A stretch of 64,000 nt of DNA from DAHUYF01 sp963789275 (GCA_963789275.1 CAWBKF010000008.1:1-64000); one strand, 5' to 3'. Positions 1-11,506 are shown, counted from the first letter of the stretch. Notes: generated by a model not told the origin, from the sequence alone. A program made the numbers and translations.

Positions 1-126
1 CGTCGAGCGGAGCAAGATGCGCCCGCCGGCCGGGAGCCCCGCGGCCACGCCTAGGGTGGCGCCAGCCCCTTCGTGACCGGCGCTGCTGCGCGATGACGGC
101 GCGGCGCCCTCATCGCGGCAAGCGCT

Positions 127-369
127 CTACTTCCAGACCGGCTTGCCGAGATCGACTTGCGACGGCGTCGTCGCCGCGCCGACGGCACCGCCAGCGGCGG
201 CGCCGACGGCCGCACCGATCAACGGCGCGCCGATCAACGCGCCACCGACCACGCCGGCAGCAGCGCCAATGCCCGCGCCGCTCACCGCGCGGTCGCTGGT
301 CGTGCTGCCGCAAGCCGACAGCATCAGGGTGATCGCGATCACGCTGAAGCCGAGACGTGCCTGCATCAT
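127..369 (-). CDS. Small lipoprotein with glycine-zipper segment
   Basis: An 80-residue protein that begins with a short hydrophobic signal ending in a lipobox (L-S-A-C, acceptor Cys about residue 20), so it should be lipidated and anchored in the envelope. Residues about 31-65 are almost entirely Gly, Ala, Val and Ile with G-x-x-x-G spacing, the pattern of glycine-zipper membrane-associated segments. A GGAGGG Shine-Dalgarno lies just upstream of two consecutive ATG codons; either could be used. It is the last gene of a minus-strand run after the MsrP homolog, about 115 bp away. The exact function is unknown. Lipidation is inferred from the lipobox alone. Confidence 0.72.
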   Translation of the reverse strand: MMQARLGFSVIAITLMLSACGSTTSDRAVSGAGIGAAAGVVGGALIGAPLIGAAVGAAAGGAVGAATTPSQVDLGKPVWK

Positions 370-484
370 GTCCCTCCGGTTTAGAAAGCGTTGCGTATTT
401 TAGTCGCGCGACGCCGCCGCGCAACATATAGAAGGGCAGCTATGACGCTCATCTATTCCCGGTATGTGTTTTTTTTGGGGCGGC

Positions 485-1453
485 TCAGGTGAAAAGCCGC
501 TCGCCCTCGATTCCCTGATAGATCGCCGCGACATACTCGGCATAGCCGTTGAAGAGCAGCGTCGGCCGCCGCCCGTCGACGCCGAGGACGCGCTCGGTCG
601 CCTGGCTCCAGCGCGGATGCGGCACCTCGGGGTTCACATTGGCCCAGAAGCCATACTCGCTGCTCTGCAGCTTCTCCCAGAAGCTGACGGGCCGCTTGTC
701 GGTGAAGGTGAATTTGACGATCGACTTGATCGATTTGAAGCCGTATTTCCATGGCAGCGCCAGGCGCAACGGCGCGCCGTCTTGACGCGGCACCGGCTTG
801 CCGTACATGCCGGTGACGAGGAAGGCGAGCTCGTTGGTCGCCTCCGCCATGGTCAGGCCCTCGATATAGGGCCAGGGATACCAGAATTGCTTCTGGCCGG
901 GCGCCACCTTGGGATTCTGGAAGGTCTGCATCTGCAGGTATTTCGCCGAGCCGAGCGGCTGCGCCATGTCGACCAGCGCCTTCAGCGGAAAGCCGGTCCA
1001 CGGCACCGCCATCGACCACGCCTCGACGCAGCGGTGGCGATAGAGCCGCTCCTCGAGCGTGACGCGCTTCAGGAGATCGTCGATTTCGAGCGTCATCGGC
1101 TTCTCGACCATGCCGTCGATGGTCACGCTCCAGGGGCGGATCGGCAGCTCCTGCGCGTCCTCGGCAATCGTCTTTTGCGAGCCGTATTCGTAGAAATTGT
1201 TGTAGGTGGTCGCGAGCTTCTCGTCGGTGAGCGGGCGGTCGAGCGTGTAGCGCTCGTTGCGCTTGGCGGGATAGAGGCCGGCGGAGGGATCGGCGGCGGG
1301 CGCCGCCGCCAGCGCCGCCCCGGCAGGCGCCGCAGCGGCGATCAGCGCGCCCATGCCCATGGCCTGGACGATGCGGCGGCGGTCCCGGAACATCGCCTCG
1401 GGGGTCGCCTCGCTCTCGCGCAGCTCCCAGCCGCGCCTGCGCTTGATCAACAT
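485..1453 (-). CDS. msrP: Protein-methionine-sulfoxide reductase catalytic subunit MsrP (YedY family)
   Basis: A 322-residue periplasmic molybdopterin oxidoreductase of the sulfite-oxidase fold that repairs oxidised methionine in envelope proteins. A twin-arginine leader is visible (R-R-R-I-V-Q near residue 25, then an Ala-rich hydrophobic stretch), so the protein is exported folded with its cofactor. The R-C-V-E-A-W-S-M motif supplies the cysteine ligand of molybdenum. The start at 1453 has GAGGAG about 6 nt upstream, and family length fits. The usual haem-binding membrane partner MsrQ is not adjacent: upstream is an EF-G-like gene and downstream a lipoprotein. Molybdenum-cofactor genes lie about 11 kb away. 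Confidence 0.9.
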   Translation of the reverse strand: MLIKRRRGWELRESEATPEAMFRDRRRIVQAMGMGALIAAAAPAGAALAAAPAADPSAGLYPAKRNERYTLDRPLTDEKLATTYNNFYEYGSQKTIAEDAQELPIRPWSVTIDGMVEKPMTLEIDDLLKRVTLEERLYRHRCVEAWSMAVPWTGFPLKALVDMAQPLGSAKYLQMQTFQNPKVAPGQKQFWYPWPYIEGLTMAEATNELAFLVTGMYGKPVPRQDGAPLRLALPWKYGFKSIKSIVKFTFTDKRPVSFWEKLQSSEYGFWANVNPEVPHPRWSQATERVLGVDGRRPTLLFNGYAEYVAAIYQGIEGERLFT

Positions 1454-1578
1454 GATGATCTCCTCGTCGCGTGCCGCCCCTGGCCCCGCGTCAGATAGCG
1501 CTCGCCCGGGATCAGGGCAAATCACGCCCGCGCGATGGCGCGGGCCACGGGAGGAGGTTCGCCGGTGCGGCCGGAAGG

Positions 1579-3609
1579 TTACTGTGCCGCCTGCTCGCCG
1601 CGCCCGGCCAGCGCCCGCTCGGCGAGCTTGCCGGTGAGCTCCTGGAGATGGTCGGGGCGGTCGGTATAGGTGGCGACCCCCAATGTCACCGAGCGCAGCT
1701 CGACGATGAGGTCGTGCAGCTCGGCCTGCGGCAGCAGCGCCGCCACCACGTCCCAGCCGTCCCAACCGGGCTTGGCGTCATAGCCGAGGATCTGGCCGCG
1801 CCGGCCGGAGATCACCCGCTGCACGCGCGAGGTGAAGGCGTTCGGCACCGGTATGTCGACGTGGTGTATGGGCTCGAGCAGCACCGGATCGCATTTCGGC
1901 AACGCCTCGCTCATCGCCATGCGGGCGCAGGTCTTGAAGGCCTGGTCCGAGCTGTCGACGGCGTGGAACTGGCCGGTGATCAGGGTTACCGAGACATCCA
2001 CCACCGGGAAGCCCAGGGGCCCGTGGCGCAGGAATTCCATGACGCCTTCCTCGACCGCGGGAATGTAGTTGCGCGGGATGGCGCCGCCCACCACCGCGTC
2101 GATGAAGCTGTGACCGGTGCCGCGCGGCAGCGGCTTGACCTCGATCTGGATGTCGGCGAACTGGCCGTGGCCGCCCGATTGGCGCTTGAAGCGCGCATGC
2201 TGCGCCGTGCCCTTGCGGATCGTCTCCTTGTAGGGTACCTGCGGCTTGCGCGCCGTCACCGGCAGGTTGTACTTGTTGCGCAGCCGGTCCATGGCGATCT
2301 GCAGGTGGATGTCGCCCTGGCCCCACAGCACCATCTCCTGCAGCTCGGCATTCTGCTCGAGATGCAGCGTCGGATCCTCCTCGACCAGCTTGGCGATGGT
2401 CGGCGTCAGCTTGACGTCGTCGGCGCGCTTCTCGGCGACCAGCGCCAGGCCATAGACCGGCTTCGGCAGCGGCGGCCGCGGCAGCTCCGGCGCCGCGCCC
2501 GTGGCCAGCACCGCGCCGGTGAGGACACCTTCCATCCGCGCCAGCGCCACGACATCGCCTGCCTGGGCGATTGCGAGCTTCTCCTGATGCGCGCCGGTGA
2601 GGCGCAGGATGCCGGCGACGCGGACGCCGCCGAGGCTCATGCCGTCGCTCACCTGGCCGCTCCAGACGCGCACCAGCGACAGCTTGCCCGAATGCGGCGC
2701 ATGATAGGTCTTGATCACCTGCGCCACCGTCTCCTTGCCCGCCCCGGCAAGCCCGAGCCGCGCCGCGGCCTGCGCCACGCCGGGGGTCTCGTGACGCAAC
2801 GCCTTCCACAAGCGGCGCACGCCGTGATCGAGCAGCGCCGAGCCGAGGAAGACCGGCACGATCCGGTCGCTGCTCAGATTCTGCGTCAGGTGGCGATAGA
2901 TCTCCTGCTTCGGGGGCTCGACATCCTCGAGCAGCTGCTCCAGCAGCTTGTCGTCGAAATCGGCGAGCTTCTCGATCAGCCCGGCGCGCGTCACCCGCTC
3001 CTCCTGGAGCACGTCCTCGGGCAGCTTGATGAGATCGGAGGCCTGGCCGGGCTTGTACTTGTAGGCGCGCTCGCTGACGAGATCGACATAGCCGATCGTC
3101 TTGCCTTCGGGATCGGGCAGCGGCACCTGGCGCAGCACCAGCGGCTTCTGCGACACCGATTGCAGCGCCGCCAGCACCTCGCTGACGCGCGCGCTGGCGG
3201 TTTCCATCTTGTTGATGAACACCATGTGCGGGATCTGATGGTCATCCAGAAACTTGAAGAGCGGGCTCAAGGTGAGGACCCGCTCTGTTTCCGGCTCGCA
3301 GACCACGACCGCGACATCGGCGGCCAGGAGCGCGGTTTGAGCCTCCCAGGCAAGCTCGACCGAGCCTGGGCAGTCAAGGATGACCCAGGGATCGCCGAGG
3401 AAGCTGGCGGCGGCAACGTTGAGCTCCGTCGTCATCTGGCGCGCCCGCGCCTCGGCGCTGTGGTCGCCGACGGTGTTGCCCTCCCTGGCGGAGCCGCGGC
3501 GGTGGGTCGTGCCGCTGGCGAAGAGCAGCGCCTCGAGCAGGCTGGTCTTGCCCGAGAGGTAGGGCCCGACCAGGGCGACGCAGCGCGGTCCAGCAGGTCT
3601 GTCGGTCAT
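1579..3609 (-). CDS. Elongation factor G-like translational GTPase
   Basis: A 676-residue relative of EF-G with the full domain series: GTPase domain (P-loop G-P-Y-L-S-G-K-T near residue 14; N-K-M-E in place of N-K-x-D), domain II, and EF-G domains III-V. It resembles the secondary FusA2-type paralogs of many alphaproteobacteria, not the housekeeping FusA. The G3 element reads D-C-P-G-S where canonical EF-G has D-T-P-G-H, so the histidine that assists GTP hydrolysis is replaced by serine. The start at 3609 is favoured over an upstream ATG because GGAGG precedes it by about 6 nt and the protein then begins as the family does. Its role may be in translation stress or ribosome maintenance, but this is not established here. 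Confidence 0.85.
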   Translation of the reverse strand: MTDRPAGPRCVALVGPYLSGKTSLLEALLFASGTTHRRGSAREGNTVGDHSAEARARQMTTELNVAAASFLGDPWVILDCPGSVELAWEAQTALLAADVAVVVCEPETERVLTLSPLFKFLDDHQIPHMVFINKMETASARVSEVLAALQSVSQKPLVLRQVPLPDPEGKTIGYVDLVSERAYKYKPGQASDLIKLPEDVLQEERVTRAGLIEKLADFDDKLLEQLLEDVEPPKQEIYRHLTQNLSSDRIVPVFLGSALLDHGVRRLWKALRHETPGVAQAAARLGLAGAGKETVAQVIKTYHAPHSGKLSLVRVWSGQVSDGMSLGGVRVAGILRLTGAHQEKLAIAQAGDVVALARMEGVLTGAVLATGAAPELPRPPLPKPVYGLALVAEKRADDVKLTPTIAKLVEEDPTLHLEQNAELQEMVLWGQGDIHLQIAMDRLRNKYNLPVTARKPQVPYKETIRKGTAQHARFKRQSGGHGQFADIQIEVKPLPRGTGHSFIDAVVGGAIPRNYIPAVEEGVMEFLRHGPLGFPVVDVSVTLITGQFHAVDSSDQAFKTCARMAMSEALPKCDPVLLEPIHHVDIPVPNAFTSRVQRVISGRRGQILGYDAKPGWDGWDVVAALLPQAELHDLIVELRSVTLGVATYTDRPDHLQELTGKLAERALAGRGEQAAQ

Positions 3610-3761
3610 GCACGCCTCCATCCCGTCCAAGGCGGGCGTCATTGGCGGCGTGCGAGAGAGACTGTCCCGCACGGGCGACGCCTCTTCAGGAAGCATGGTC
3701 GCGCGCCCCTCCGCGCGACGCAACGGGAAATTCCCGAACTATGCCGATTGCATAGCGCGAT

Positions 3762-4205
3762 TCACGGGAGACGCTTCTCGAAATAGACGCGATCGAAGCC
3801 GTCCTCGCTGCGCGCCTCGGTCTGACGGTAGCCGACCCGGGGGTAGAAGCGCAGGTTCTCGGTCATCGCGACATTGGTGAAGAGCCGGAGCGCCGGCAGG
3901 CCGAGGCGGCGCGCTTCAGCCTCGGCAAATTCCAACAGCCGCCGGCCGATGCCGCGGTGCCGCGCCTCGGGCAGCACCGCCAGGATGTCGATGTAGAGAT
4001 GGTCGGCGGCGGCGCGCTGCACGATGAGGCCGAGCCGCCCGCCCGCCTCTTCCAGCACATGCACCTCGCCGGCGGCGACGAGCGCGCCGTGATCGGCCGT
4101 CATCGTCATCGGCACGCGGCCCATGCGCGGGATGTAGTGCGAAAAGGCGGCGGCGATCGTCGCGGCGACCCAGCCGACCTCGTCGGCGCGGGCGCGCCGG
4201 ATCAC
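3762..4205 (-). CDS. GNAT-family N-acetyltransferase
   Basis: A 147-residue acetyltransferase-fold protein. The acetyl-CoA binding element is visible as the segment around R-H-R-G-I-G-R-R-L-L (about residues 82-91), preceded by a beta strand ending I-L-A-V-L-P. The substrate is unknown; GNAT members acetylate amines of many kinds. The GTG start at 4205 lies one base after the stop codon of the aminotransferase upstream, so translation is probably coupled and the two may be functionally linked. The length is typical for a single-domain GNAT. Confidence 0.82.
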   Translation of the reverse strand: MIRRARADEVGWVAATIAAAFSHYIPRMGRVPMTMTADHGALVAAGEVHVLEEAGGRLGLIVQRAAADHLYIDILAVLPEARHRGIGRRLLEFAEAEARRLGLPALRLFTNVAMTENLRFYPRVGYRQTEARSEDGFDRVYFEKRLP

Positions 4206-4206
4206 G

Positions 4207-5410
4207 TCACTGCAGCGCGGCGCAGGCGCGCTGGATGCGTCGGCACGCCTCGGTGAGCGCCTCGGTGGAGGTCGCGTAGGAGATGCGGAAATGCGGCGAG
4301 AGGCCGAACGCCACCCCCTGCACCACCGCGACGCCTTCGGTCTCGAGCAGATACTCGACGAAGCCGGTATCGTCCTCGATCACCTTGCCCTTGGGCGTGC
4401 GCTTCCCGAGAGTGCCGGCGCAGGACGGGTAGACATAGAAGGCGCCTTCCGGCCGCGGGCAATGCAGCCCCGGCGCACGGTTCAGCATCTCCACCACCAG
4501 GTCGCGCCGCGCTTTGAAGCTGGCGTTGTGCTCCGGGATGAAGTCCTTCGGCCCGTTCAGCGCCTCGACCGATGCCGCCTGGCTGATCGAGCTCGGATTG
4601 GACGTCGATTGCGACTGCAGCGTCGTCATCGCCTTGATCAGCTCCGGCGGCCCGCCGGCGAAGCCGATGCGCCAGCCGGTCATGCAATAGGCCTTGGACA
4701 CGCCGTTGAGCGTCAGCGTGCGCGGATAGAGCTTCGGCTCGATCTGCGCGATGGTGGTGAATTTGAAACCGTCATAGACGAGATGCTCGTACATGTCGTC
4801 GGCCAGCACCCAGACATCGGGGTGGCGCAGCAGCACATCGGCAAGCTCGCGCAGCTCCGCCGCGCTGTAGGCGGCGCCGGTCGGGTTGGACGGCGAGTTG
4901 AGGATCAGCCATTTGGTCTTGCGCGTGATCGCCTGCTCGAGATCCTCGGCGCGCATCTTGAAACCGTTGTTCTGCGGGCATTGCACCGCCACCGGCGTGC
5001 CCTCGGCAAGCAGCACGATGTCGGGATAGGACACCCAGTAGGGCGCGGGGATGACGACCTCGTCACCGGGGTTCAGCGTCGCCAGCAGCGCGTTGAACAG
5101 CACCTGCTTGCCGCCGGTGCCGACGATGATCTGCTGCGGCCGCGTAATCGAGGCCGTTCTCGCGCTTGAACTTGCCGGCGACCGCCTTTTTGAGCTCCGG
5201 CGTGCCGTCGACCGCGGTGTAGCGCGTCTGGCCCGATTGAATGGCGCGGATCGCCGCCGCGCGGATGTTCTCCGGCGTGTCGAAATCAGGCTCGCCGGCC
5301 GAGAGGCTGATGACGTCGCGGCCAGCCGCCTTCATCTCCAGCGCCAGCTTGGTGATGGCGAGAGTGGCGGACGGCTTGATGCGCGACAATCGGTCGGCGA
5401 GAAAAGGCAT
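4207..5410 (-). CDS. aspC: Aspartate/pyridoxal-phosphate aminotransferase class I (frame broken at 5143)
   Basis: A fold-type I PLP aminotransferase, about 400 residues when read through, that should interconvert aspartate and oxaloacetate or a related pair. It begins M-P-F-L-A-D-R-L and contains S-A-G-E-P-D-F-D-T-P, then Y-W-V-S-Y-P-D, N-S-P-S-N-P-T-G, and the Schiff-base lysine in N-G-V-S-K-A-Y. One extra base near 5143 separates the first 90 residues from the remaining 310. Skipping it restores a continuous family-like sequence (D-Y-R-P-Q-Q-I-I-V-G-T-G-G-K). The total span is 3n+1. A consensus error is likelier than a true pseudogene. It overlaps no neighbour upstream; the GNAT gene follows after one base. 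Confidence 0.85.
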
Positions 5411-5653
5411 GGCGACGCTACCGAGCTTGGGGGATGACGGCGGTAAGCTAATCCCAAGCGCGGTGGCACGCAACCGCGCAGAGCGGCGCGCAGGCCGTAA
5501 ATCCTGTGATTTCCGGCGATTGTCCACAATGCGATGCCGAGCCGGGGCGAGAAGAAATAAAGCAACCGACGAAAGCCGAGCGGCCATATTTTCTGTCTCG
5601 CCGCTTTTGTCGCCAGCGCTCTCGCACGCGTTTCGAGCAGATCGAATCGTTAT

Positions 5654-5744
5654 CCTCGTCGTCCCCGCGCGACAAGCGGGGACCCAGGGCGACCGACGTG
5701 CGGTTGGTCCTGGGCCCCCGCTTCCGCGGGGGCGGAGGTGATGG
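5654..5744. repeat. Intergenic inverted repeat of the 'CCCCGC..GCGGGG' class
   Basis: Between the aspC and uvrB starts lies a composite palindrome. The left arm (about 5661-5688) and right arm (about 5709-5733) each contain their own small hairpin of the form CCCCGC-loop-GCGGGG followed by CCCAGG, and the arms are mutually complementary around a central GACCGACGTGCGGTTGGTC. Such two-armed elements are common between genes in Rhizobiales-related genomes. Only one copy is visible in this window. The remainder of 5411-5803 shows no gene. Confidence 0.7.
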
Positions 5745-5803
5745 TTTCTTCTTCGCGGACCTTGCTCTGGCGTCTCCCGGGCGCAGCGCTTATCTTACCC
5801 CCC

Positions 5804-7951
<2,148 letters not shown>

Positions 7952-8728
7952 ATGGCGCCGAGCCCGGCCTATCCGAAGGCGGCGCTGGTGACCGGCGGCG
8001 GCCGGCGCATCGGCCGCGCCATCGCGCTGATGCTGGGCGCCGAAGGCTGGGCGGTGGCGGTCCACTACCACCGCTCGCGTGCCGAGGCGGAGGCGGTGGC
8101 GCAGGAGATCGCCGCCGCGGGCGGCCGAGGCGTCGCCATCGCCGCCGATCTCAGGCAGGAGGCGGAGGTCGAGACGCTGCTGCCGCGCGCCGCCGAGGCG
8201 CTGGGGCCGCTCGGCCTTCTCGTCAACAACGCCGCCGTCTTCGAGAACGACACGCCGCTCGGCGTGACGCGCGAGAGCTGGGACCGGCATCTCGAGACCA
8301 ATCTGCGCGCGCCCTTCGTGCTGATGCAGCATTTCGCGCGCGCGCTCCCGGCATCGGCCGAGGGGGCCATCGTCAACATCCTCGACGAGCGCGTCTGGAG
8401 CCTGACGCCCTATTTCGTCTCCTATACCGTGAGCAAGGCGGCGCTGTGGAGCCTGACGCAGAGCCTGGCGCTGGCGCTCGCGCCGCGCATCCGCGTCAAT
8501 GGCATCGGTCCCGGCCCGACCTTGCCGAGCACGCGGCAGAGCGAGGCGCAATTCCGCCGCCAGCAGGCAACGATGCCGCTGCAGCGCGGCACCACCCCAG
8601 AAGAGATCGCCGCCGCAGTGCGTTTTATCTTGTCGGCGCCGGCGATGACCGGTCAGATGATCGCACTCGATGGCGGCCAGCATCTCGGCTGGGCGCAGGC
8701 CTCCGGGCGCCCGACGGTGGAGGAATAG
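7952..8728 (+). CDS. SDR-family oxidoreductase, pteridine-reductase-like
   Basis: A 258-residue short-chain dehydrogenase. The nucleotide-binding loop reads T-G-G-G-R-R-I-G, matching the T-G-x3-R-x-G form typical of pteridine reductases and FolM-type dihydromonapterin reductases instead of the usual T-G-x3-G-x-G. The rest fits an NADPH-dependent SDR: N-N-A-A-V-F near residue 90, catalytic Tyr and Lys in Y-T-V-S-K, and an I-G-P-G-P segment. The next gene is folB, 3 bp downstream, which strengthens a role in reduced pterin or folate metabolism. The precise substrate is inferred and a generic SDR role is possible. The ATG abuts the uvrB stop. Confidence 0.8.
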   Translation: MAPSPAYPKAALVTGGGRRIGRAIALMLGAEGWAVAVHYHRSRAEAEAVAQEIAAAGGRGVAIAADLRQEAEVETLLPRAAEALGPLGLLVNNAAVFENDTPLGVTRESWDRHLETNLRAPFVLMQHFARALPASAEGAIVNILDERVWSLTPYFVSYTVSKAALWSLTQSLALALAPRIRVNGIGPGPTLPSTRQSEAQFRRQQATMPLQRGTTPEEIAAAVRFILSAPAMTGQMIALDGGQHLGWAQASGRPTVEE

Positions 8729-8731
8729 GAA

Positions 8732-9157
8732 ATGGCCATGAGCGACGCTGATCTCTTTGCCGCCGCCCGCGCGCTGGGCGCCGACAAAACCGCCGGGTTT
8801 CGCCGGATCCTGGTGCGCGATCTCGTGCTCCAGTGCGAGATCGGCGTGTTCCGTCACGAGCGCGGTGCACGCCAGCGCGTGCGCATCAATCTCGATCTTG
8901 CCGTGCGCGAGGACGGTGTTCCCATCGCCGACGATCTGCGCAACGTCGTCTGCTACGACGAGATCGTGAGCGCCATCCGCCGGCTCTCCGAAGCCGGCCA
9001 TTTCAATCTGGTCGAGACCTTGGCCGAGCGCATCGCCGAGATGTGCCTTGCCGATGCCCGCATCCGCCTCACCCGGGTGCGGGTCGAGAAGCTCGATGTC
9101 TATCCCGACATCGGCAGCGTCGGGATCGAGATAGAACGCATTAACCGTCTTCCGTAA
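8732..9157 (+). CDS. folB: Dihydroneopterin aldolase
   Basis: A 141-residue enzyme of folate synthesis that cleaves 7,8-dihydroneopterin to 6-hydroxymethyl-dihydropterin and glycolaldehyde. The FolB core starts near residue 26 (I-L-V-R-D-L-V-L-Q-C-E-I-G-V) and includes the conserved E-I-G, the Y-D-E-I helix and the terminal V-E-K-L segment that holds the catalytic lysine. About 20 extra residues precede the core. GGAGGAATAGGAA precedes the ATG within the end of the preceding SDR gene. folP and folK are not adjacent. Confidence 0.88.
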   Translation: MAMSDADLFAAARALGADKTAGFRRILVRDLVLQCEIGVFRHERGARQRVRINLDLAVREDGVPIADDLRNVVCYDEIVSAIRRLSEAGHFNLVETLAERIAEMCLADARIRLTRVRVEKLDVYPDIGSVGIEIERINRLP

Positions 9158-9529
9158 GTGCTTTAACCGGCGGAGATTTGCCCGATGAGACCCGCCCGCG
9201 CCGAGTTGTTCACAGGGCCTCCGGGGGCAGCGTCGCCAGCGCTATATGAACGCGTGATTACAGATTGTTACACGTGATTTACACTTGACAGCAAAAAAAG
9301 TTAATCAATCCAAGAAGATAATGAAAATGCCTGTTTTATAGGCAAAAGGCTGAAACCTCAGGTTTGGCGCGCATAGCAGTCATGCGGCAGCAGGTTTTCG
9401 ACAGTTTTGTCCACACCCGCCGTGGATATCCGTCGGGTGGTCGTGGCCTTGTCCGCTTGCCGCGATCTGGCGCGCGGAAATCCGGCTTCCGGTTGACGCC
9501 GCGTCGCGTGCGAGCCAAGTGAGAAGCCT
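9158..9529. other. Intergenic region upstream of uvrC, AT-rich
   Basis: I see no gene in these 372 bases. Positions about 9240-9365 are clearly richer in A+T than the surroundings. They contain a consensus-like TTGACA (9285-9290) followed by an A-tract, but no convincing -10 hexamer at 16-18 bp. A short palindrome, AAACCT-c-AGGTTT, lies at 9353-9365. The region probably holds the uvrC promoter; the exact elements are uncertain. Confidence 0.4.
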
Positions 9530-11506
9530 ATGACGGAGATTGACGAAAGCGCATCCGAGCACGCCGCCGTGCTGCCGGCCGGCGGCGGGCTCGCGCGCGG
9601 GATCGAGGCGATCCGCGCGGCGCTCCGCACCATGCCGGCGGGCCCCGGCGTCTATCGCATGCTCGGTGCCAAGGGCGACGCGCTCTATGTCGGCAAGGCG
9701 CGCAGCCTCAGGGCACGCGTCGCCAACTACGCGCATGTTGCCAATCTCTCCAACCGACTGCGCCGCATGGTGGCAGAGACGCGGGCGATGGAGGTGGTAG
9801 TCACGCACACCGAGGTCGAAGCGCTGCTGCTCGAGAACAACCTGATCAAGCGGCTGATGCCGCGCTACAACGTGCTGCTGCGCGACGACAAGTCGTTTCC
9901 CTACATCCACCTCACCGGCGACGGCGACTTCCCGCAGATCATCAAGCATCGCGGGGCACGCACGGCGCCCGGCGACTATTTCGGCCCCTTCGCCTCGGCC
10001 GGGGCGGTGGCGCGCACCATCATCGCCTTGCAGCGCGCCTTCCTGCTGCGCTCGTGCAGCGACAACATCTTTGCCAGCCGCACCCGCCCCTGCCTGCTCT
10101 ATCAGATCAAGCGCTGCAGCGCGCCCTGCGTCGGGCGCATCGACAAGCCGGGATATGACCGGCTGGTCAACGAGGCTCGCGGCTTCCTCTCCGGCCGCAG
10201 CCAGGAGGTGCAGGAGCGGCTGGCGCTGCGCATGCAGGTGCTGGCCGACGCGCTCGATTTCGAAGGCGCGGCGATGATCCGCGACCGCATCCGCGCGCTC
10301 ACCCAGATCCAGGGCCGCCAGGACATCTCGATCGACGGCATCGCCGATGCCGATGTCGTCGCCGCCCACCAGGCCGGCGGCCACACCTGCGTCCAGGTCT
10401 TTTTTTTCCGCGGCGGCCAGAACTGGGGCAACCGCGCCTATTTCCCGAGCCACGACCGGCAAATGCCGCTCGAGGAGGTGCTCGCCTCGTTCCTGGGCCA
10501 GTTCTACGACAACAAGCCGCCGCCCGGCCTCATCCTGCTGAGCCACGCGCCGGCGGAGCACGCGCTGCTCGAAGAGGCGCTGTCGACCCAGGCCGGCGCC
10601 CGGGTCGAGCTCGCCGTGCCGCAGCGCGGCGACAAGCGCAAGCTGGTCGATCACGCGCTGCTCAACGCCCGCGAGGCGCTGGGACGGCGGCTCTCCGAAA
10701 GCGCCACGCAGCTGAAGCTGCTGGAAGGCGTGGCGCAGGCGTTCGGTCTCGACGCACCGCCCCAGCGCATCGAGGTCTATGACAACAGCCACATTCAGGG
10801 CAGCCATGCGGTGGGGGCGATGATCGTCGCCGGCCCCGACGGCTTCGTCAAAGGCGCCTATCGCAAATTCACCATCCGCGGCGAAAGCCCGGCCAAGCCC
10901 GCCGCGGCGGACGGGCTTGACGCCGCGATCGAGGCCTCGGCCGAGCCGGAAACCGGCCGGCCGGCCGCGGGCGACGATTACGCCATGATGCGCGAGGTGC
11001 TGAGCCGCCGCTTCGCCCGCGCCCTCAAGGAGGATCCGACGCGCGAGCGCGGCACGTGGCCGGACCTGTTGCTCGTCGATGGCGGCGCCGGCCAGCTCTC
11101 CACGGCGCAGCAAGTGTTGGCCGATCTCGGCATCGATGATATGCCGCTGGTGGCGATCGCCAAGGGGCCCGATCGCAACGCCGGCCGTGAGCGTTTCTTC
11201 CGCCCCGGACACGAGCCCTTCAGCCTCGACCCCAAGGATCCCGTGCTCTACTACCTGCAGCGCCTGCGCGACGAGGCGCATCGCTTCGCCATCGGGACCC
11301 ACCGCGCGCGCCGCGCCAAGGCGATCGGCACCTCGCCGCTGGATGAGATCGCCGGCATCGGCGCGCGGCGCAAGAAGGCGCTGCTGCACCATTTCGGCTC
11401 TGCCCGCGGCGTCGCGCGCGCCGGCCTCGCCGATCTGGAACGGGTGGATGGCATCAGCAAGGCGGTCGCGCAAAGGATCTATGACCATTTCCACGCCGAG
11501 CCCTAA
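9530..11506 (+). CDS. uvrC: Excinuclease ABC subunit C
   Basis: A 658-residue dual-incision nuclease of nucleotide excision repair. In order: the N-terminal GIY-YIG nuclease (G-P-G-V-Y-R-M-L, then A-L-Y-V-G-K-A, about residues 38-57), a UVR domain near residue 220 (F-E-G-A-A-M-I-R-D-R-I) that contacts UvrB, the RNase H-like 5' nuclease (I-E-V-Y-D-N-S-H-I-Q-G and L-L-L-V-D-G-G), and two helix-hairpin-helix motifs at the C-terminus. An insert of about 30 residues after T-I-R-G-E, rich in Ala, Glu and Pro, resembles those of alphaproteobacterial UvrC. It lies 1.6 kb from uvrB on the same strand. Confidence 0.95.
   Translation: MTEIDESASEHAAVLPAGGGLARGIEAIRAALRTMPAGPGVYRMLGAKGDALYVGKARSLRARVANYAHVANLSNRLRRMVAETRAMEVVVTHTEVEALLLENNLIKRLMPRYNVLLRDDKSFPYIHLTGDGDFPQIIKHRGARTAPGDYFGPFASAGAVARTIIALQRAFLLRSCSDNIFASRTRPCLLYQIKRCSAPCVGRIDKPGYDRLVNEARGFLSGRSQEVQERLALRMQVLADALDFEGAAMIRDRIRALTQIQGRQDISIDGIADADVVAAHQAGGHTCVQVFFFRGGQNWGNRAYFPSHDRQMPLEEVLASFLGQFYDNKPPPGLILLSHAPAEHALLEEALSTQAGARVELAVPQRGDKRKLVDHALLNAREALGRRLSESATQLKLLEGVAQAFGLDAPPQRIEVYDNSHIQGSHAVGAMIVAGPDGFVKGAYRKFTIRGESPAKPAAADGLDAAIEASAEPETGRPAAGDDYAMMREVLSRRFARALKEDPTRERGTWPDLLLVDGGAGQLSTAQQVLADLGIDDMPLVAIAKGPDRNAGRERFFRPGHEPFSLDPKDPVLYYLQRLRDEAHRFAIGTHRARRAKAIGTSPLDEIAGIGARRKKALLHHFGSARGVARAGLADLERVDGISKAVAQRIYDHFHAEP

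Noticed and set aside
1..92. A short minus-strand reading with H-E-G-A-G, reminiscent of zinc alcohol dehydrogenases
   Set aside because: Too short, no start codon in the window and no further motif. It cannot be told from chance.
9285..9322. A consensus promoter before uvrC from TTGACA and GATAAT
   Set aside because: The two hexamers are 26 bp apart, too far for a sigma-70 promoter. Only the -35-like half is listed as a possibility.
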